64,000 bases of DNA from NCBI RefSeq assembly GCF_005239225.2, contig NC_133302.1:12867991-12931990 (forward strand), written 5' to 3'. The DNA comes from Populus alba. Its lineage: Eukaryota; Streptophyta; Magnoliopsida; Malpighiales; Salicaceae. Below, piece after piece: positions 37,906 to 50,517 of this stretch. The translations under genes were made by a program, and so were the position numbers. Position 1 is the first letter of the stretch. Each line of letters starts with the position of its first letter. The notes beneath the pieces were generated by a model. That model worked only from the letters and a program-made list of their open reading frames with translations. It made no database searches and was not told where the DNA came from.

Positions 37906-38095
37906 AATGTTGTAGTGAAAGTTTTAACTTCTATTTTTTCTTAAACCCTACTTGATTTCAGTTCAAAATCATCCAGGTCCCAAGTTGATTGTAGTCACGA
38001 GCTCATGGAAAAGTTCGTGCTTGCCTCTTAAAAATTCACAATGATCCTTGGTAAGTGTGGCATAGTGAAACAATCTCTTAATTGACCCTTACAAC

Positions 38096-38986
38096 CCTAG
38101 TTATTAAACTTGGACCAGCCTAGTAGCTGGACTGGTCCGGGTAAGGTAAAATATCGGCCAGTGCAAAAACCCGTCCAAACCTAGTTGACTTGGCGGGTCA
38201 ACCTATGAACCAGGTGACCGGGGCGAACCCGGACGAGACCTTTCTTTCTTTCTTCAAATGTGGGTTTTTTCCTAGACCCCTTTTTTTTCATATGTTTTTT
38301 AGTTGGTTATTAATCCTATTCAAAGTTTACTAAATAAATACTAGAAGAATGCTTTATTTTTTCAATGTGGGATTTGAATTTCTGTAATATATGTACTCTA
38401 TGTTTTCAAGAAAAAAATTATTTTTTTTAATGTGGGATTTGAAGCTCTTTAGTATATATACTCTATGTTCACAAGAAAAAAGTTATATTTTTTCAATGTG
38501 GGATAAAAAACTTTTTGGTTTCAACACTTCAACTTAAAAGGATAATATAATATCTTTTCAATGTGAGATTTGAAGGATTTGAAACTTTTTAGTACATATA
38601 CTTTATGTCCATAAGAAAAAAGTTATTTTTTCAATATGGGATTTAAAGCCTTTTAGTATATATATTCTATGTTCACAAAGAAAAAAAGTTATGTTTTTTC
38701 AATGTGGGATAAAATGTTTTTTTTTTGGTTTAAATACTTCAACTTAAAAGAATAACATAATATCTTTTCAATGTGGGATAATTTTTTTTTAAATATTATT
38801 TTAAACTTTATTATTTACAACATGTATAGCTTATATTCACATGAATTGTTTCTTAATTTTTTTCATATAAAATATTAAAATTTTAAATATATTTTTTAAT
38901 TTTTTCAGGTAGACTTGAGTTAACCCATGTAACTTGTAACCTGACCTCTTGACCGGGTCAACTCTGGGTCAGGTTTGATAGGTATA
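38096..38986. mobile_element. hAT-like non-autonomous element, 891 bp, with 8-bp target duplication
   Basis: CTTACAAC occurs at 38088-38095 and 38987-38994. The ends pair imperfectly: CCTAGTTATTAAACTTGGAC on the left against TATACCTATCAAACCTGACC on the right (reverse complement). Subterminal sequence is rich in GGACTGGTCCGGG and GACCGGGTCAA. No transposase is encoded. The 8-bp duplication suggests hAT, but the ends do not match TAGGGGTG, so this is a different family from the two other hAT copies. Confidence 0.7.
38355..38790. repeat. TCAATGTGGGAT repeats inside the hAT-like element
   Basis: The word TTTTCAATGTGGGA and close variants recur about seven times, at roughly 55-80-bp intervals (near 38359, 38436, 38497, 38556, 38630, 38698 and 38767). 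They alternate with TAGTATATATACTCTATGTT and ACTTCAACTTAAAAG. It is an irregular internal tandem array. Confidence 0.7.
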
Positions 38987-38994
38987 CTTACAAC

Positions 38995-41517
38995 TCATTA
39001 ACTTCATAGCAAGTTGTTTCCTAGTTACCAAGTAATTGATAAGATAAATAGCAATATCAATATAATTGATAGGACCTTCCAAAATGATATACATAGAGAT
39101 AAGCAGAGCCTACATAAGTTATTGATGCATGTAATTAATGATTTTTTCTATTTATTTTTTATACTCCTTTTGCTCCTATAATATTTTATATTTAAGTAAC
39201 TTTGTTAGAATTTTCTTGAAAATCAATCAAGTGTCTATTAAGTGAATAGATAACTCTAAAAATGTACCTTATCTTGCATCACACCTTTATTTCTTTTATT
39301 TTACACTAACATATTTATGGTTCGCACTATGTTTCCGGCCAAATAATTTTATTTTCAATGTAAAAAAAATGATCTAAAATCTGATACATTGTTTTAATTG
39401 ATAATTTAAATAATAATATAAACAGACAAAAAAATAACAACAAAAAAATAAAAAAAACCCAATTTGGGCTAACTCGGATTATGAAACAATACAATGTTGA
39501 AGGGAAAAACTAAAAAAAAAAAAACTAAGACAAACAACATAAAAAACCCCGGTTATATCAATTTAACTCGCAAACTTTGCAATAATGAACATTATAGTTT
39601 GAAAACCAATTCCTAACAAATCAAATGAGAACATATGATAATTCTAAAAACAAATATGAAAAGAAAAAAGATGAAGCTCAATCTCTAGCAAATAAAGTGT
39701 TGAAGAACAAAAATTAAGAAAAATAATAATTTAAAAAGGTAAAAAAACTCAATTCGTGCCCATCCAAGTCAAGATGCAAAATCTCTAACCTCGTCGTGAT
39801 ACCGGATGACATGTTCGAAATCAGATTGAATAAAATTATGATGCTCAATTATCGAACAACTCAATGTAAAAAGAAATTTAATTTGAAAAAGAAATGAAAA
39901 AAAATATGAGTCAACTCGGGTTTATTTGCAAACTCATGACCATGAAAATCATGAAATCCTTGAACCAGGTTCAATCAAGAAACTTAATTCCCAGCTAATT
40001 TAATTTCAAAGGATAAAATCATGAAAAAAATATCAATTTAAAAACTTTGACAAAGGAAAAAAGACAACAACAAAAAGAATAGAAATCAAATTTGATAAAT
40101 TGTAAAAAAAAAAAAACACAACCTAAAAAATAATCGGGATAAAAAAGGAAAGGACAAAAAAAACACAAAGATCAATTTCCAATAAATCAAATATTAAAGG
40201 TTGAAATTGAAATAATTCAATTTAAAAAAGGACCTAAAAAAGTCAATTCGCGTGAACTTTTGAAACTAATGACTCTGGTCATAAATCTGAGACTAACTTC
40301 GTAGCAACAAAAAAAAGATGAATTATCCTGGGTTAACTCATAAACCTTTTGATCATGGGTACAAGTTTAGGATAACCCAATATAAAAGAATGGAAAAAAA
40401 GAGTAGGAAGACCAGTTTCAAATAAATTAAATTTTAAATGATAAAATTGAAATAAATCAATTTAAGAAAAAGAACTGATTTGCCTTATTTGAAAACAAAC
40501 AAATATATTTAAACCATTTCCATTCAGTCTACAAGCCTTTAAACTCATTAATATCTCAATCGCACTAGCTTGACTTGTTAAGGCGCTTTGTAGTTGTTTC
40601 GCTCGAGCTTTCTTCATTAAACCATCTGAATGCCCATACACATTTGAACCAACCTCTTCCATTTAAGAATCATGATGCATGTCAAGGACAAAAAAAAAAA
40701 AAAATGAACTCGTGTTAACATTTGAAATCAGTGACTCAAAGCATGAACCTAAGACTAATTCTATAGAAGGCAAACCCTAAAAAATAATAAAGAAAAAATC
40801 TAAAAAAAAAAGTGTAGAAAATATAAAACATTAGCTTTAAAAAAGGAAAAAAAAAAATAAACAAAGCCAACCCGGGCAAACCTTCTAAATTTGGTCTAAT
40901 CTCTAAACCTCACAATTCAAAATCCTTGAACTGCATTGAATTAAAAAGCTCAATTCCCAACTAATTTAATTTTGAAAGATGAAGTCATGAAACAAATATC
41001 AATTTAAAAAACTTTCTAAAGGGAAAAAGATAGCAATAAAAAGAATATGAATCAAATTTGATAGAAAAAAACCCATGGAGGATGAAACTGTAAAAATAAA
41101 ACATTAAACAAATGACCCCAAACAAATTAAATAGTAATTAAAAGAATGAGAACCAAATTTGAATGATAAAAAAAATAGAAGGCTTTTAATTGATTTTTTT
41201 TTTTTTGTAATTTTATAGTTTTAAAACAATAGTAATAAAAAGAATGGGGACAAAAAGATGAAAGATTAAAAAATAAAAGGAGGTGAAATTGAAAAAAAAA
41301 TGTAATTTCATGGCTTATTAAAAAAAATAGTAATTAAAAGAACATGGACCAAATATGAAGGAAAACAAATAAAAATGGTTGATGCTGATTTTAAGAAACA
41401 GAGACAGAGAACTTGAGGCAAGTTTGGAGTACTCGCCAACCCATCAAATTGACAGACCCGGGACTTTTTAAACACCACCTTGAAAGGCATTTTTTGGTGG
41501 CTGGATAAACCCACACA
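38995..41517. repeat. Diverged dispersed repeat region
   Basis: No gene was seen. Two stretches about 970 bp apart resemble each other: near 39965-40110 and near 40930-41065 (both contain ATATCAATTTAAAAA, AATCAAATTTGATA and an ATTCCCA(G/A)CTAATTTAATTT block). Phrases such as GGGCTAACTCGG and CCCGGGCAAACC recur. It is an old, A-rich repeat of unknown class. Confidence 0.5.
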
Positions 41518-42815
41518 CACTACCAGAAAAGCGCAAGGGTCATCCACACATTGATGCGTCCGTTGCACGCGCTAACAATTTTTTTAATAATATTTAATAT
41601 CTATTAATTACAAAAATGCCCCTAACTAACCTTTAAATCTACAATAAAACCAATGTAAAATGAAAAAAAAAAAACCATTGTTAGAGAGTTATGTTGATTT
41701 TTTTTTCATTAAGGGCATGAATATAATTACACTATTTTAAAAGAAATTAAAAAGATTAAAACAACCCTTAGTAATAAACATTATATTTTTTTTTTATATT
41801 CTAGGGTTAAGTTAGTAATCTTATTTTGAAAAAAAAAAAATTAAATGACCAATCTAGCCTTATACAATTTATAAGAGATAATTATGTCATGGTGAAAAGA
41901 CAACTTTACCTCTAATATGTAGTTCAATTTTTTTTTTTGTCAAAGGCAATTTTGTCATTCCACTATTCCAATGAATAGTAAAATATTTCTTAGGCTACAA
42001 TAACTTCTCCTTCTCTTTTAGTGTTTTTTTTTTTAATATGACAGGAAAGAAGGGTTTATGAAAGATGAAAGCCTGTGCCTTTTCCTTTTTGAAAAGAGAG
42101 GAAAGAGAAAAAGATAAGTTTTTAAGATTTTTTCTAGAGAGAGAAATTTGCTTTTTAGATTTCAATAGAATAATAAAAAGAATTAATAGAAATAGTATTT
42201 TAACATGAATGAGAACATAATTTTGAGGGGGAAAAAAAGATCAATGGGAAGAGAACTTAATAAAGATATTGAAATTGTAAGGAGATTATCATAATTTTAG
42301 GTGGAACTCAAATTAAGGCTTCCATGTTAATTATAGAAAGGAAGAGAGTGTTTAGGGTTCTTAGTTGAATATTTGAAAAAATAAATTCTAATGCCAACAC
42401 ATTATTTTTAAATTAAACTGATTAATTAGAATGATTAATATGTCAAACATGTTTTAAATACATGGTTGATAGTTTTGGGTGAACAATGTCATTTGCCACA
42501 TTATACTTGGTTGATTTGAATGATTCGATCAATCAATTTTAAGTATAAATATAACAGTTAAATATTCATTCATTTGAGAAATATTAGAGCAATATAAAGG
42601 GAATATTTACACCAAAAATAAACATTCATGCATCAATCATTGGAGAACAATGATTGTTTATGATAAATTGGACAATAAAGCTAAAATTGATCGAGAACAA
42701 GGGAATCAACCATGCTGGAAAGATCCTGATCGACCAAGAGATTCATAAAAGTAGTTGACTAGATGATGACTTATGATTTATCAAGGGAAATTGATTAACC
42801 ACAAGAGTTCTAATA
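41518..42815. other. Spacer beginning with a CACTA-like end word
   Basis: The sequence CACTACCAGAAAAGCGC at about 41518 resembles the left end of the CACTA element (CACTACCAGAAATTCGC), but no matching right end, motif array or target duplication was found. The remainder is A/T-rich and gene-free. Confidence 0.35.
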
Positions 42816-43195
42816 TGATTGAAGAACCCAAAAAGCTTAATTCTATTAAAAATGACAGAAGATTTTGTTAAAGTCATCTCTTTGTCTTTATCAAATTCCT
42901 TTTGCAACTAGTCTCCTTTATACATCTATAAATTGCCATTCATTATAGTCTTTCTCTTTAAGACAAACTTACATCTAATGAGTTTTATCTCTTTAAGTGG
43001 ATTAACCAAGTTCTATACCTTGTTAGCATGCATGGAATCCATTTTAGATTTTATGAACTCAAGCCATTTCACACAATCAATATTAGATATTGCTTCCATA
43101 TAATTGGTAAGTTCATCAAGTATGAGCAACTTATCATTTCCATCTTTCATAAGAAGTCCATATCTTATTAGTGCGTAGCATGTCCTATCAAATCT
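42816..43195 (-). pseudogene. Ty1/Copia reverse-transcriptase fragment
   Basis: Read on the minus strand, the sequence translates as RYGLLMKDGNDKLLILDE, then NYMEAISNIDCVKWLEFIK, then SKMDSMHANK, NLVNPLKEIK and CKFVLKRKT. This is the well-known start of the Copia RVT_2 domain (pattern ...EAxxSxxxxxWLxAMxxEMxSMxxNxxWxLVxxPxxxxxIxxKWVxKxK). In-frame stop codons interrupt it, for example where a tryptophan is usual after HANKV, and again after MNGNL. Only about 125 codons remain. No LTRs were found beside it. Confidence 0.75.
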
Positions 43196-43317
43196 ACAAA
43201 GTTTTTATGTTGCTCGAGCTTTATGTTAAACATCCAACATTACATCTTTAGCTTTGAGTTCTATTTAGATGTTAGTTTTTAGTTCTTGAACTCTTTCATG
43301 TTCTATTTTCCTCCTAA

Positions 43318-46177
43318 TACTCATTTCAATAAAAAAAAATTCATTCTCTAAGAAAGCAACATATGTTAAGAAAAACACATTTAGTTTAATGGAATGGTAG
43401 AAATAATATCCACTAGTTTTTTTTTTTGAATATCCATAAGCTTATATTTTATTTATTTTTAAAATTAAAAATTTAAAATAGATTTTAAAAACAATTTAAT
43501 AAAATTGTCTTTACCATTTTTTTAAAGAAGTGACATAAGACACATACGATTCTAGAGTCGTAGATGATACGTTCGACTCTTCAATTTCTGTTATTTCTCT
43601 AAATAGATTTTTAATTGTGCTATTTTTCTAAAAACATTTTCCGTGTATGCTATTTTGAAAAAAACAAACTCTATTCATCACCTTAGTTAATTATTACCAT
43701 TACATTACATTAGAAATTAAATCAAAGTTAAAAACAAAACTAAAAGATTTGACAAGTTATTGCCTAACCATTTAAGGCACCTGAAATTATAATATACTCT
43801 TAATTTCACAATTTTTATATATCTAACAAATATTTATATTTCCATCCCAATCTTCATTTTTGTTCTATTTTTATCCTTGAATTGTGAGGGAGGAGAATAA
43901 AGGTTTTGAATCACCACATCTCACCAACAAACAAACCACTCTTGATGCTAACTGATTTGTTTTTTAGATGAGAGTTCGATTGACCTAGTTTTACCCTTCA
44001 ATCATACTGGAAAACAAAAAATTGAGGCTCATAAAGATTTTTTTTTACATGATTTTTGATTTTGAGTTTTTTAAACCAATATAAGGTGTCTTGGGATCGA
44101 AAATGAGTGTTTGTAGAGTCTAACTAGTCCATAATTGGCCCATGTTATGTTGTGAGTTAGAGCAAAAAAAAATTAAAGCGTAAAAAAAATCCAAGTATTG
44201 GTGATGTGTCTTTTTTAAAAAATAGATTTTAACAATGGAATTAAATGATTTTTTTTTATCTAATATTGAGATGAAAAAACATTTGATTTACCTAGGTTAA
44301 AATGAGATGACCATGAAATTCGTGGGATAATATGAAAAACAAATTGAAAAGTTCAATCCTGAATTAACTTCAATATTGAAAGACAAAGTTGATAAAAAAA
44401 AAAATAGCATTTACTTTTATAAAAAAAAAACTAAGTGAAATTAAGTCAACAAAGAAAACTCACGACGCAAGTTATGCACGTCATCGAATTCAATAATTTT
44501 TTTTTTTATCTCAAAGATTATTTTTTATTTAATTATATAAACAATAAATTACATGAATAGTTTTTTTGTATCAAAATATTTATTTTAGAAGTAAAAAAAA
44601 CTGTGATAGGAATGTGGTGTTGAGATAATAAAAGTACTTCATTGATAATAAATGATTAAATTGTATTCCCCCCCCTAAATTGAGGGGCAATAAAAGCATT
44701 AAACCACAAAAAAAAAGACAAACAAATAATAGTCTGAATGCGGTGAATTAACCTGGTACACCTATGAAACTGACTCATGGACTCAATTGGTTCAATGATT
44801 TTTTTTTAATTTTTTAACCCAAATATAAAATAGAGAAAAAAACCCAAAAGGAGCCCAAGTGCGAGAGTCTGTCTTTATTTTTTAAAAGGGCAAACGACAT
44901 GAGTCAGTGACGCGTCGATGACAACAATAGACAAAACATCATCTATTTTTGTAGAATTCAGCACGCATAGGTCGCCAAAAAATAGGACTTTGATTTTTTT
45001 TCTTTCTTAAAACCCCATTTTGACCGAAAACATATTGATAACTTATTTGGCATTACGTCAGGTCAGAGAAAAGGAAAAAAAACACCCAAGTGAAATGAAA
45101 CCACCCGACACGATTTCAACTAACGGTAATTTTTGTCAGCTTTGTGAAAAAAAAGCTCAAAATAATTTCAACAACCTAAAAGGACCAATCACCTATATAA
45201 ATTAAAAGCCACAATCATTTACATGCCTTTGGAAAAAAAGAAAAAAGCCAGAAACGACAAACGCATTTTATAAGAAAAGAAAATGAAAAGAAAAGGAGTT
45301 TTATTATTTTATTATGGAATATCCTCGCGATTATTTCGCAACATTATCCACCGTCTCTCTTCCATGTGCTCCATTTTGTTCCCATATATTCGATGTGATA
45401 AATAATTTTGTCAGCTTTGTAAAGGCGCCTTTAAAACATGGAAATATGTCGTGGTCTCCCTTCAATGACAGGAATCGCTGGGGCTGAACCAAGCAGAAAG
45501 ACACCAAACCACAAAAAGGAAAAAGACAGCACAACAAAACAAATATTGATATCTGAAGGCATCATCTACTATCATCACAATAAATAATCTCTATGGAAAC
45601 TTTTTTTGATAAAATTTTGTGGCGACCGGGAGGAAGAAGGCAGGAGGAGGGCTCCACTCATGGCAATAATTGTCCTTTTGAAAGCAACCCTCCAGTGAAG
45701 CATTTTCAAATGAAGTTGGAATTTATTAGAAAATATCACAAATTCCTATCTATATTTTTACTATGCAATTATAGCATTCCCAAAAGTTTTGAAATGAAAA
45801 GGGAGTAGTACATTGTTATTTTATCAGCCTTGGGTTTTGAACAACATTAAGTCTATAACTATACCCTTCTTGTTTGAAACCACCACTTAATCTCTTAATT
45901 ATTGTTGATTAATGTCTTATTAAAACAACTTCATATTTTCCGAAAATTCTGACAAAAATTTAAATTCTCAAAAGACACATTTAGATCTAACTTTTTTTTA
46001 AAAAAAATGTTATAAAGTGTTAGAATTTGAAAAGGAACATGTATGTTATTGTTCAACAATAAAGCAAAATTGATTATGAGAAAAATATATCTCATTTTAT
46101 ATATCTTATTAAGTATAAATCTAAAAGGTGTGGACTTTTAATTCTCCATTCAATCATTTTTCATCATCTCGCATATT
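43318..46177. repeat. Tandem duplication, copy A (about 2.86 kb)
   Basis: It starts at TACTCATTTCAATAAA and ends at CATATT. It corresponds to 46894-49858 along its length, with matching landmarks such as CGATTCTAGAGTCGTAG (43549 and about 47122), CCCTTCAATCATTCTGGAA-type words, the CACATGGAAGAGAGACGG block near 45355 and the GGCGACCGGGAGGAAGAAGG block near 45621. Differences are frequent small indels and substitutions, so the event is not very recent. No gene was recognised inside. A reading frame at 45331-45537 (minus) has a counterpart in copy B but lacks an ATG start. Confidence 0.85.
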
Positions 46178-46893
46178 ACTATGAATTACAATAGTATATT
46201 TTTTTAAAATTTTCACTTTGATCCTTAAATTTTTATTTTGCACAATTAAGCCTCTTTGAGCTCAAATTAGAGTATAATTGCATGTTTTATTAGGGGTGAG
46301 AGTTAAATTCAAAGGCAGAGGACTGAAGTGAAATGATCGGCTAAAAAGGTGGTAGGTTTGCAAATGGTTTGAAAAGTTCATTTGTGTCCCTCAGCTTTTT
46401 ATGTTATTAGTTAATCGGTCCCTGTAATTTTTACAAAATAAATTTTGATATCAAACTTAGTTTTCCTCATTTTCTAGTCCTTTTTTTGGTGGAAGAGAGA
46501 GGAGGGGATGCCATATTCTAGTTTAGAGAGAGAAAGTGGACACTGGAGAAGATTTAGGCCACCAAAACGTTCAATTTTTGTGTCAAATGATTTCATATGA
46601 TGAGAAAGAGTTACGATTAAGTGATCTTTTACCTTGGAAACACATAAAAAAATAGATCTAACCTTTGGAAGATTTTTTGTTTCAGGTATTGGATCAATGT
46701 TTTGTGTTTTTTGAGGCTATGAATTGGTTTACCAAGGTTCCTATGATGTTTCCTAGGTGTTTTGAGTCAAAAAATAAATAACCTTGTTTTTTCGACCACA
46801 CCGAGTGGTCGGATTCTGGAATTTCCAGACGATGCGTCATTTGTTTTTTCTCAAAGAAACTAGGGCCGATGACGCATCGTCCGCCCCATTTAT
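46178..46893. other. Unique spacer between the tandem copies
   Basis: About 716 bp not found in the duplicated units. It contains a perfect 13-bp inverted repeat (46828-46840 and 46869-46881) close to the start of copy B. No gene was recognised. Confidence 0.6.
46828..46881. repeat. Perfect 13-bp inverted repeat with 28-bp loop
   Basis: GACGATGCGTCAT at 46828-46840 pairs with ATGACGCATCGTC at 46869-46881. It lies 12 bp before the start of duplication copy B. No T-run follows, so it does not look like a terminator. It could be a remnant of transposon ends. Confidence 0.7.
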
Positions 46894-49858
46894 TACTCAT
46901 TTCAATAAAAAAAATTCATTCTCTAAGAAAGCAACATATGTTAAGAAAAACACATTTAGTTTAATGGAATGGTAGAAATAATATCCAATAGTTTCTTTTG
47001 AATATCCCATAAGCTTATATTTTATTTATTTTTAAAATTACGAATTTAAAAAATAGATTTAAAAAATAGTTTAATAAAATTATCTTTACCATTTTTTTAA
47101 AGAAGTGGCATAAGACACATACGATTCTAGAGTCGTAGATTATTACGTTCGACTCTTGAATTGTGTTATTTCTCTAAAATAGATTTTTAATTGTGCTATT
47201 TTTCTAAAAACATTTTTCGTGTATGCTATTTTGAAAAAAAACAAATACTCTATTCATCACCTTAGTTAATTATTACCATTACATTACAAAAAATCAAAGG
47301 TAAAAACAAAACTAATAGATTTTGACAAGTTATTGCTTAACCATTTAAGGCACCTCAAATTATAATATATCTCTTAATTTCATAATTTTTATATATCTAA
47401 ACAAATATTTATATTTCCATCCCAATCTTCATTTTTATTCTTTTTTTTATCCTTGAATTTTGGTGAGGAGAATAAAGGTTTTGAATCACCACATCTCACC
47501 CACAAACAAACCGATCTTGATGTTAAGTGATTTGGTTTTTAGATGAGAGTTTGATTGACCTAGTTTTGCCCTTCAATCATTCTGGAAACATAAATTGAGG
47601 CTGCATAAAGATTTTTAACATGAATTTTGATTTTGAGTTTTTAAACCAATTACAAGGTGTTTGGGATTTGAAAATGAGTGTTGTAGATTCTAACTAGTCT
47701 ATTGGCCCATGCTATGTTGAGAGTCGGAGCAAGAAAAAAAAAATTGAAAGCGTAAAAAAAAATCCAAGTATTGGTGATGTGGTGATGTGCCTTTTTAAAA
47801 AATAGATTTTAAGAATGAATTAAATGATTTTTTTATTATCTAATATTGAGATGGAAAAAACATTTGATTTACCTAGGTTAACATGAGATGACCTATGAAA
47901 TTTGTGGGGATAAATATGGGAAAACAAATTGGAAATTTCAATCCTGAATTAACTTAACATTGAAAGGCAAAATTGAAAAAAAAAAATAACATTTACTTTT
48001 ATTAAGTGACTTGAGTCAACAAAGAAAACTTTATGCATCATCAGATTCAATAATTTTTTTTTATCTAGAAATTATTTTTTAATTTAATTATATAACAATA
48101 AATTGCATGATAGTTTTTTTGTATCAAATATTTATTTTAGAAGTAAAAACTGATAGGAATGTGGTTGCTGAAAAATAACTAAAATGAGCATTCCCCCTCT
48201 CAATTGCAATAAAGCGAGCAATGCTGCAGATAAACCTATAGAACTCATGGACTCATCGGGTTCAATGATTTTTTATTTTATTAATTTTTTTTAACCCTAA
48301 AATATTAAAATAGAAAAAAAAACTAAAATGAGCTTCTGTCTTTATTTTTTAAAAAACTTTTAAAAAGGGCGAACAACATGAGTTAGAGACACGTCGACCG
48401 ATGACAATAGACAAAACATCATCTACTTTTGTAGAATTCAGCACCCATAGGTCGCAAGAAAAAATAGGACTTTGATTTTTTTTTTTTTTTAGCTTAAAAC
48501 CCCATTTTGACCCTAAAATACATTTATAAGCTTATTACTGGCATTATCACGGTCACCTCCTTTGGCATGGAGAAGGAAAAAAACATATAAGTAAAACTAC
48601 TATCATCGAAAATGAAACCTATTGACACCGATAATTTCAAAACCTTTTTGGTAACTAGGTAATTTTTGTAAACGATCACTTTCTATCTCAAAGCTGAAAT
48701 TTGAAACCCTCTTTCTTTCAACACAAAACAAACTGAAAAAAAGAAAAAAATTTTTTTTTATCTCAAAATTAAATTTGAACAACTAAAAGGACCAATCACC
48801 TATAAACCTAAAAAGATGGGGGATAAAAATAATTATTTATATATAAAAATTTAAAACCACAATCTATTTTACCTGCTAATTTTATTTTGATCCTCTAATT
48901 TCCAATCCGACCCTTCCTTGAAAAAAGAAAAAAAGCCAGAAAGGACTAACGCAGTTTATAAGAAAGAAAATGAAAAGAAAAGGAGTTTATGTATTTTATT
49001 TATGGAATATCCTCGAATATTCAAAGATTATTTCGCAACATTATCCACCTTCTCTCTTCCATGTGCTCCATTTTGTTCTTGATAAATCATTTTGTCAGCT
49101 TTTTGTAGCAATGCAGGCGCCTTTAAAACATGGAATATGTCGTGGTCTCCCTTCGATGACAGGAATCGCTGGGGCTGAACCAAGCAGAAAGACACCATAC
49201 CACAAAAAGGGAAAAGACAGCACAACAAAACAAATATTGAGATCTGAAGGCATCATCACAATAAAATAATCTCTATGGAAACTTTTTTGATAAAATTTGT
49301 GGCGACCGGGAGGAAGAAGGCAGGAGGAGGGCTCCACTCATGGCCATAATTGTCCTTTGAAAGCAATCCTCCAGTGAAGCATTTTCAAATGAAGTTGGAA
49401 TTTATTAGAAAATATCACAAATTCCTATCTATATTTTTACTATGCAATTATAGCATTCCCAAAGTTTTGAATTGAAAAGGGAGTAAGGAGTACATTGTTA
49501 TTTTATCAGCCTTGGTTTTGAACAACATTAAGTCTATAACTATACCCTTCTTGTTTGAAACCACCACTTAATCTCTTAATTATTGTTGATTAATGTCTTA
49601 TTAAAACAACTTCATATTTTCCGAAAATTCTGACAAAAATTTAAATTCTCAAAAGACACATTTAGATCTAACTTTTTTTTTTAAAATGTTATAAAGTGTT
49701 AGAATTTGAAAAGGAACATGTATGTTATTGTTCAACAATAAAGCAAAATTGATTATGAGAAAAATATATCTCATTTTATATATCTCATTAAGTATAACTC
49801 TAAAAGATGTGGACTTTTTAGTTCTCCATTCAATCATTTTTTCATCATCTCACATATT
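46894..49858. repeat. Tandem duplication, copy B (about 2.97 kb)
   Basis: It is colinear with copy A. It carries extra sequence near 48540-48880 (for example ACCTATAAACCTAAAAAGAT) that is missing from A but present in copy C, so B and C are more alike in that part. It ends where copy C begins. Confidence 0.85.
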
Positions 49859-50517
49859 GAATGCTGCGTATTAACCTGATAAACCTAGGAACCGACTCAT
49901 GGACTTAATTGGGTTTAATGATTTTTTTTTCAATTTTTTAACCCAGATATAAAATAGAAAAAAAAACCCAAAAAGAACCCAAGCACGAGAGTCTGTCTTT
50001 ATTTTTTAAAAGGGCGAACAACATGAGTCAGTGACGCGTCGATGACAACAATAGACAAAACATCATCTACTTTTGTAGAATTCAGCACCCATAGGTCACC
50101 AGAAAAATAGGACCTTAATTTTTTTTGCTTAAAACCCCATTTTAAACCAAAACACATTTATAAACTTATAATTGGCATTATCACAGTTAGATTCACCTCC
50201 TTTAGCATGGAGAAGGAAAAAAACATTCTAAGTAAAACTACTATCATAAAAAAAAAAAATAAAAATAAAACCTATTGACCACTGATTTCAATCTTTTTTG
50301 GTAACTGAAATCTTTGTAAAACGATCACTTTCTATCTCAAAGCCGATATTTGAAACCGCTCGTTCTTTCCAACAAAAAAAAAAACTAAAAATAAAAAAAA
50401 TGAATTTTTATTTCAAAATTAAATTTTGAACAACTAAACGGACCAATCACCTATAAACCTAAAAAGATGGGGAATAAAAATAATTATTTTATATAAAAAA
50501 TTTAAAAAGCACAATTT
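49859..50517. repeat. Tandem duplication, partial copy C, cut by the assembly gap
   Basis: It restarts the repeat from an internal point (GAATGCTGCGTATTAACCTG, equivalent to about 44736 in A and 48220 in B). It follows B through GACGCGTCGATGACAACAAT-like words and AAGATGGGGAATAAAAATAA, until the N run begins. The unit therefore probably continues inside the gap. Confidence 0.85.

Larger units (their letters stand above)
28802..37917 (+). mobile_element. CACTA (En/Spm, CMC) transposon, 9116 bp, structurally complete
   Basis: The left end begins CACTACCAGAAATTCGC and the right end is GTGAAATGTTGTAGTG, the reverse complement of CACTACAACATTTCAC. The flanks are AAA at 28799-28801 and AAA at 37918-37920, the 3-bp duplication expected for CACTA elements. 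Inside are two plus-strand genes, TNPD-like (29713-33506) and Ptta/TNPA-like (35531-37236), and three arrays of ACCGACGGA/TCCGTCGGT motifs. Both genes are disabled, so this copy should not make its own transposase, but with intact ends it may still be mobilised by a relative. It inserted into an older GGGTCAACC-type repeat. Confidence 0.95.
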
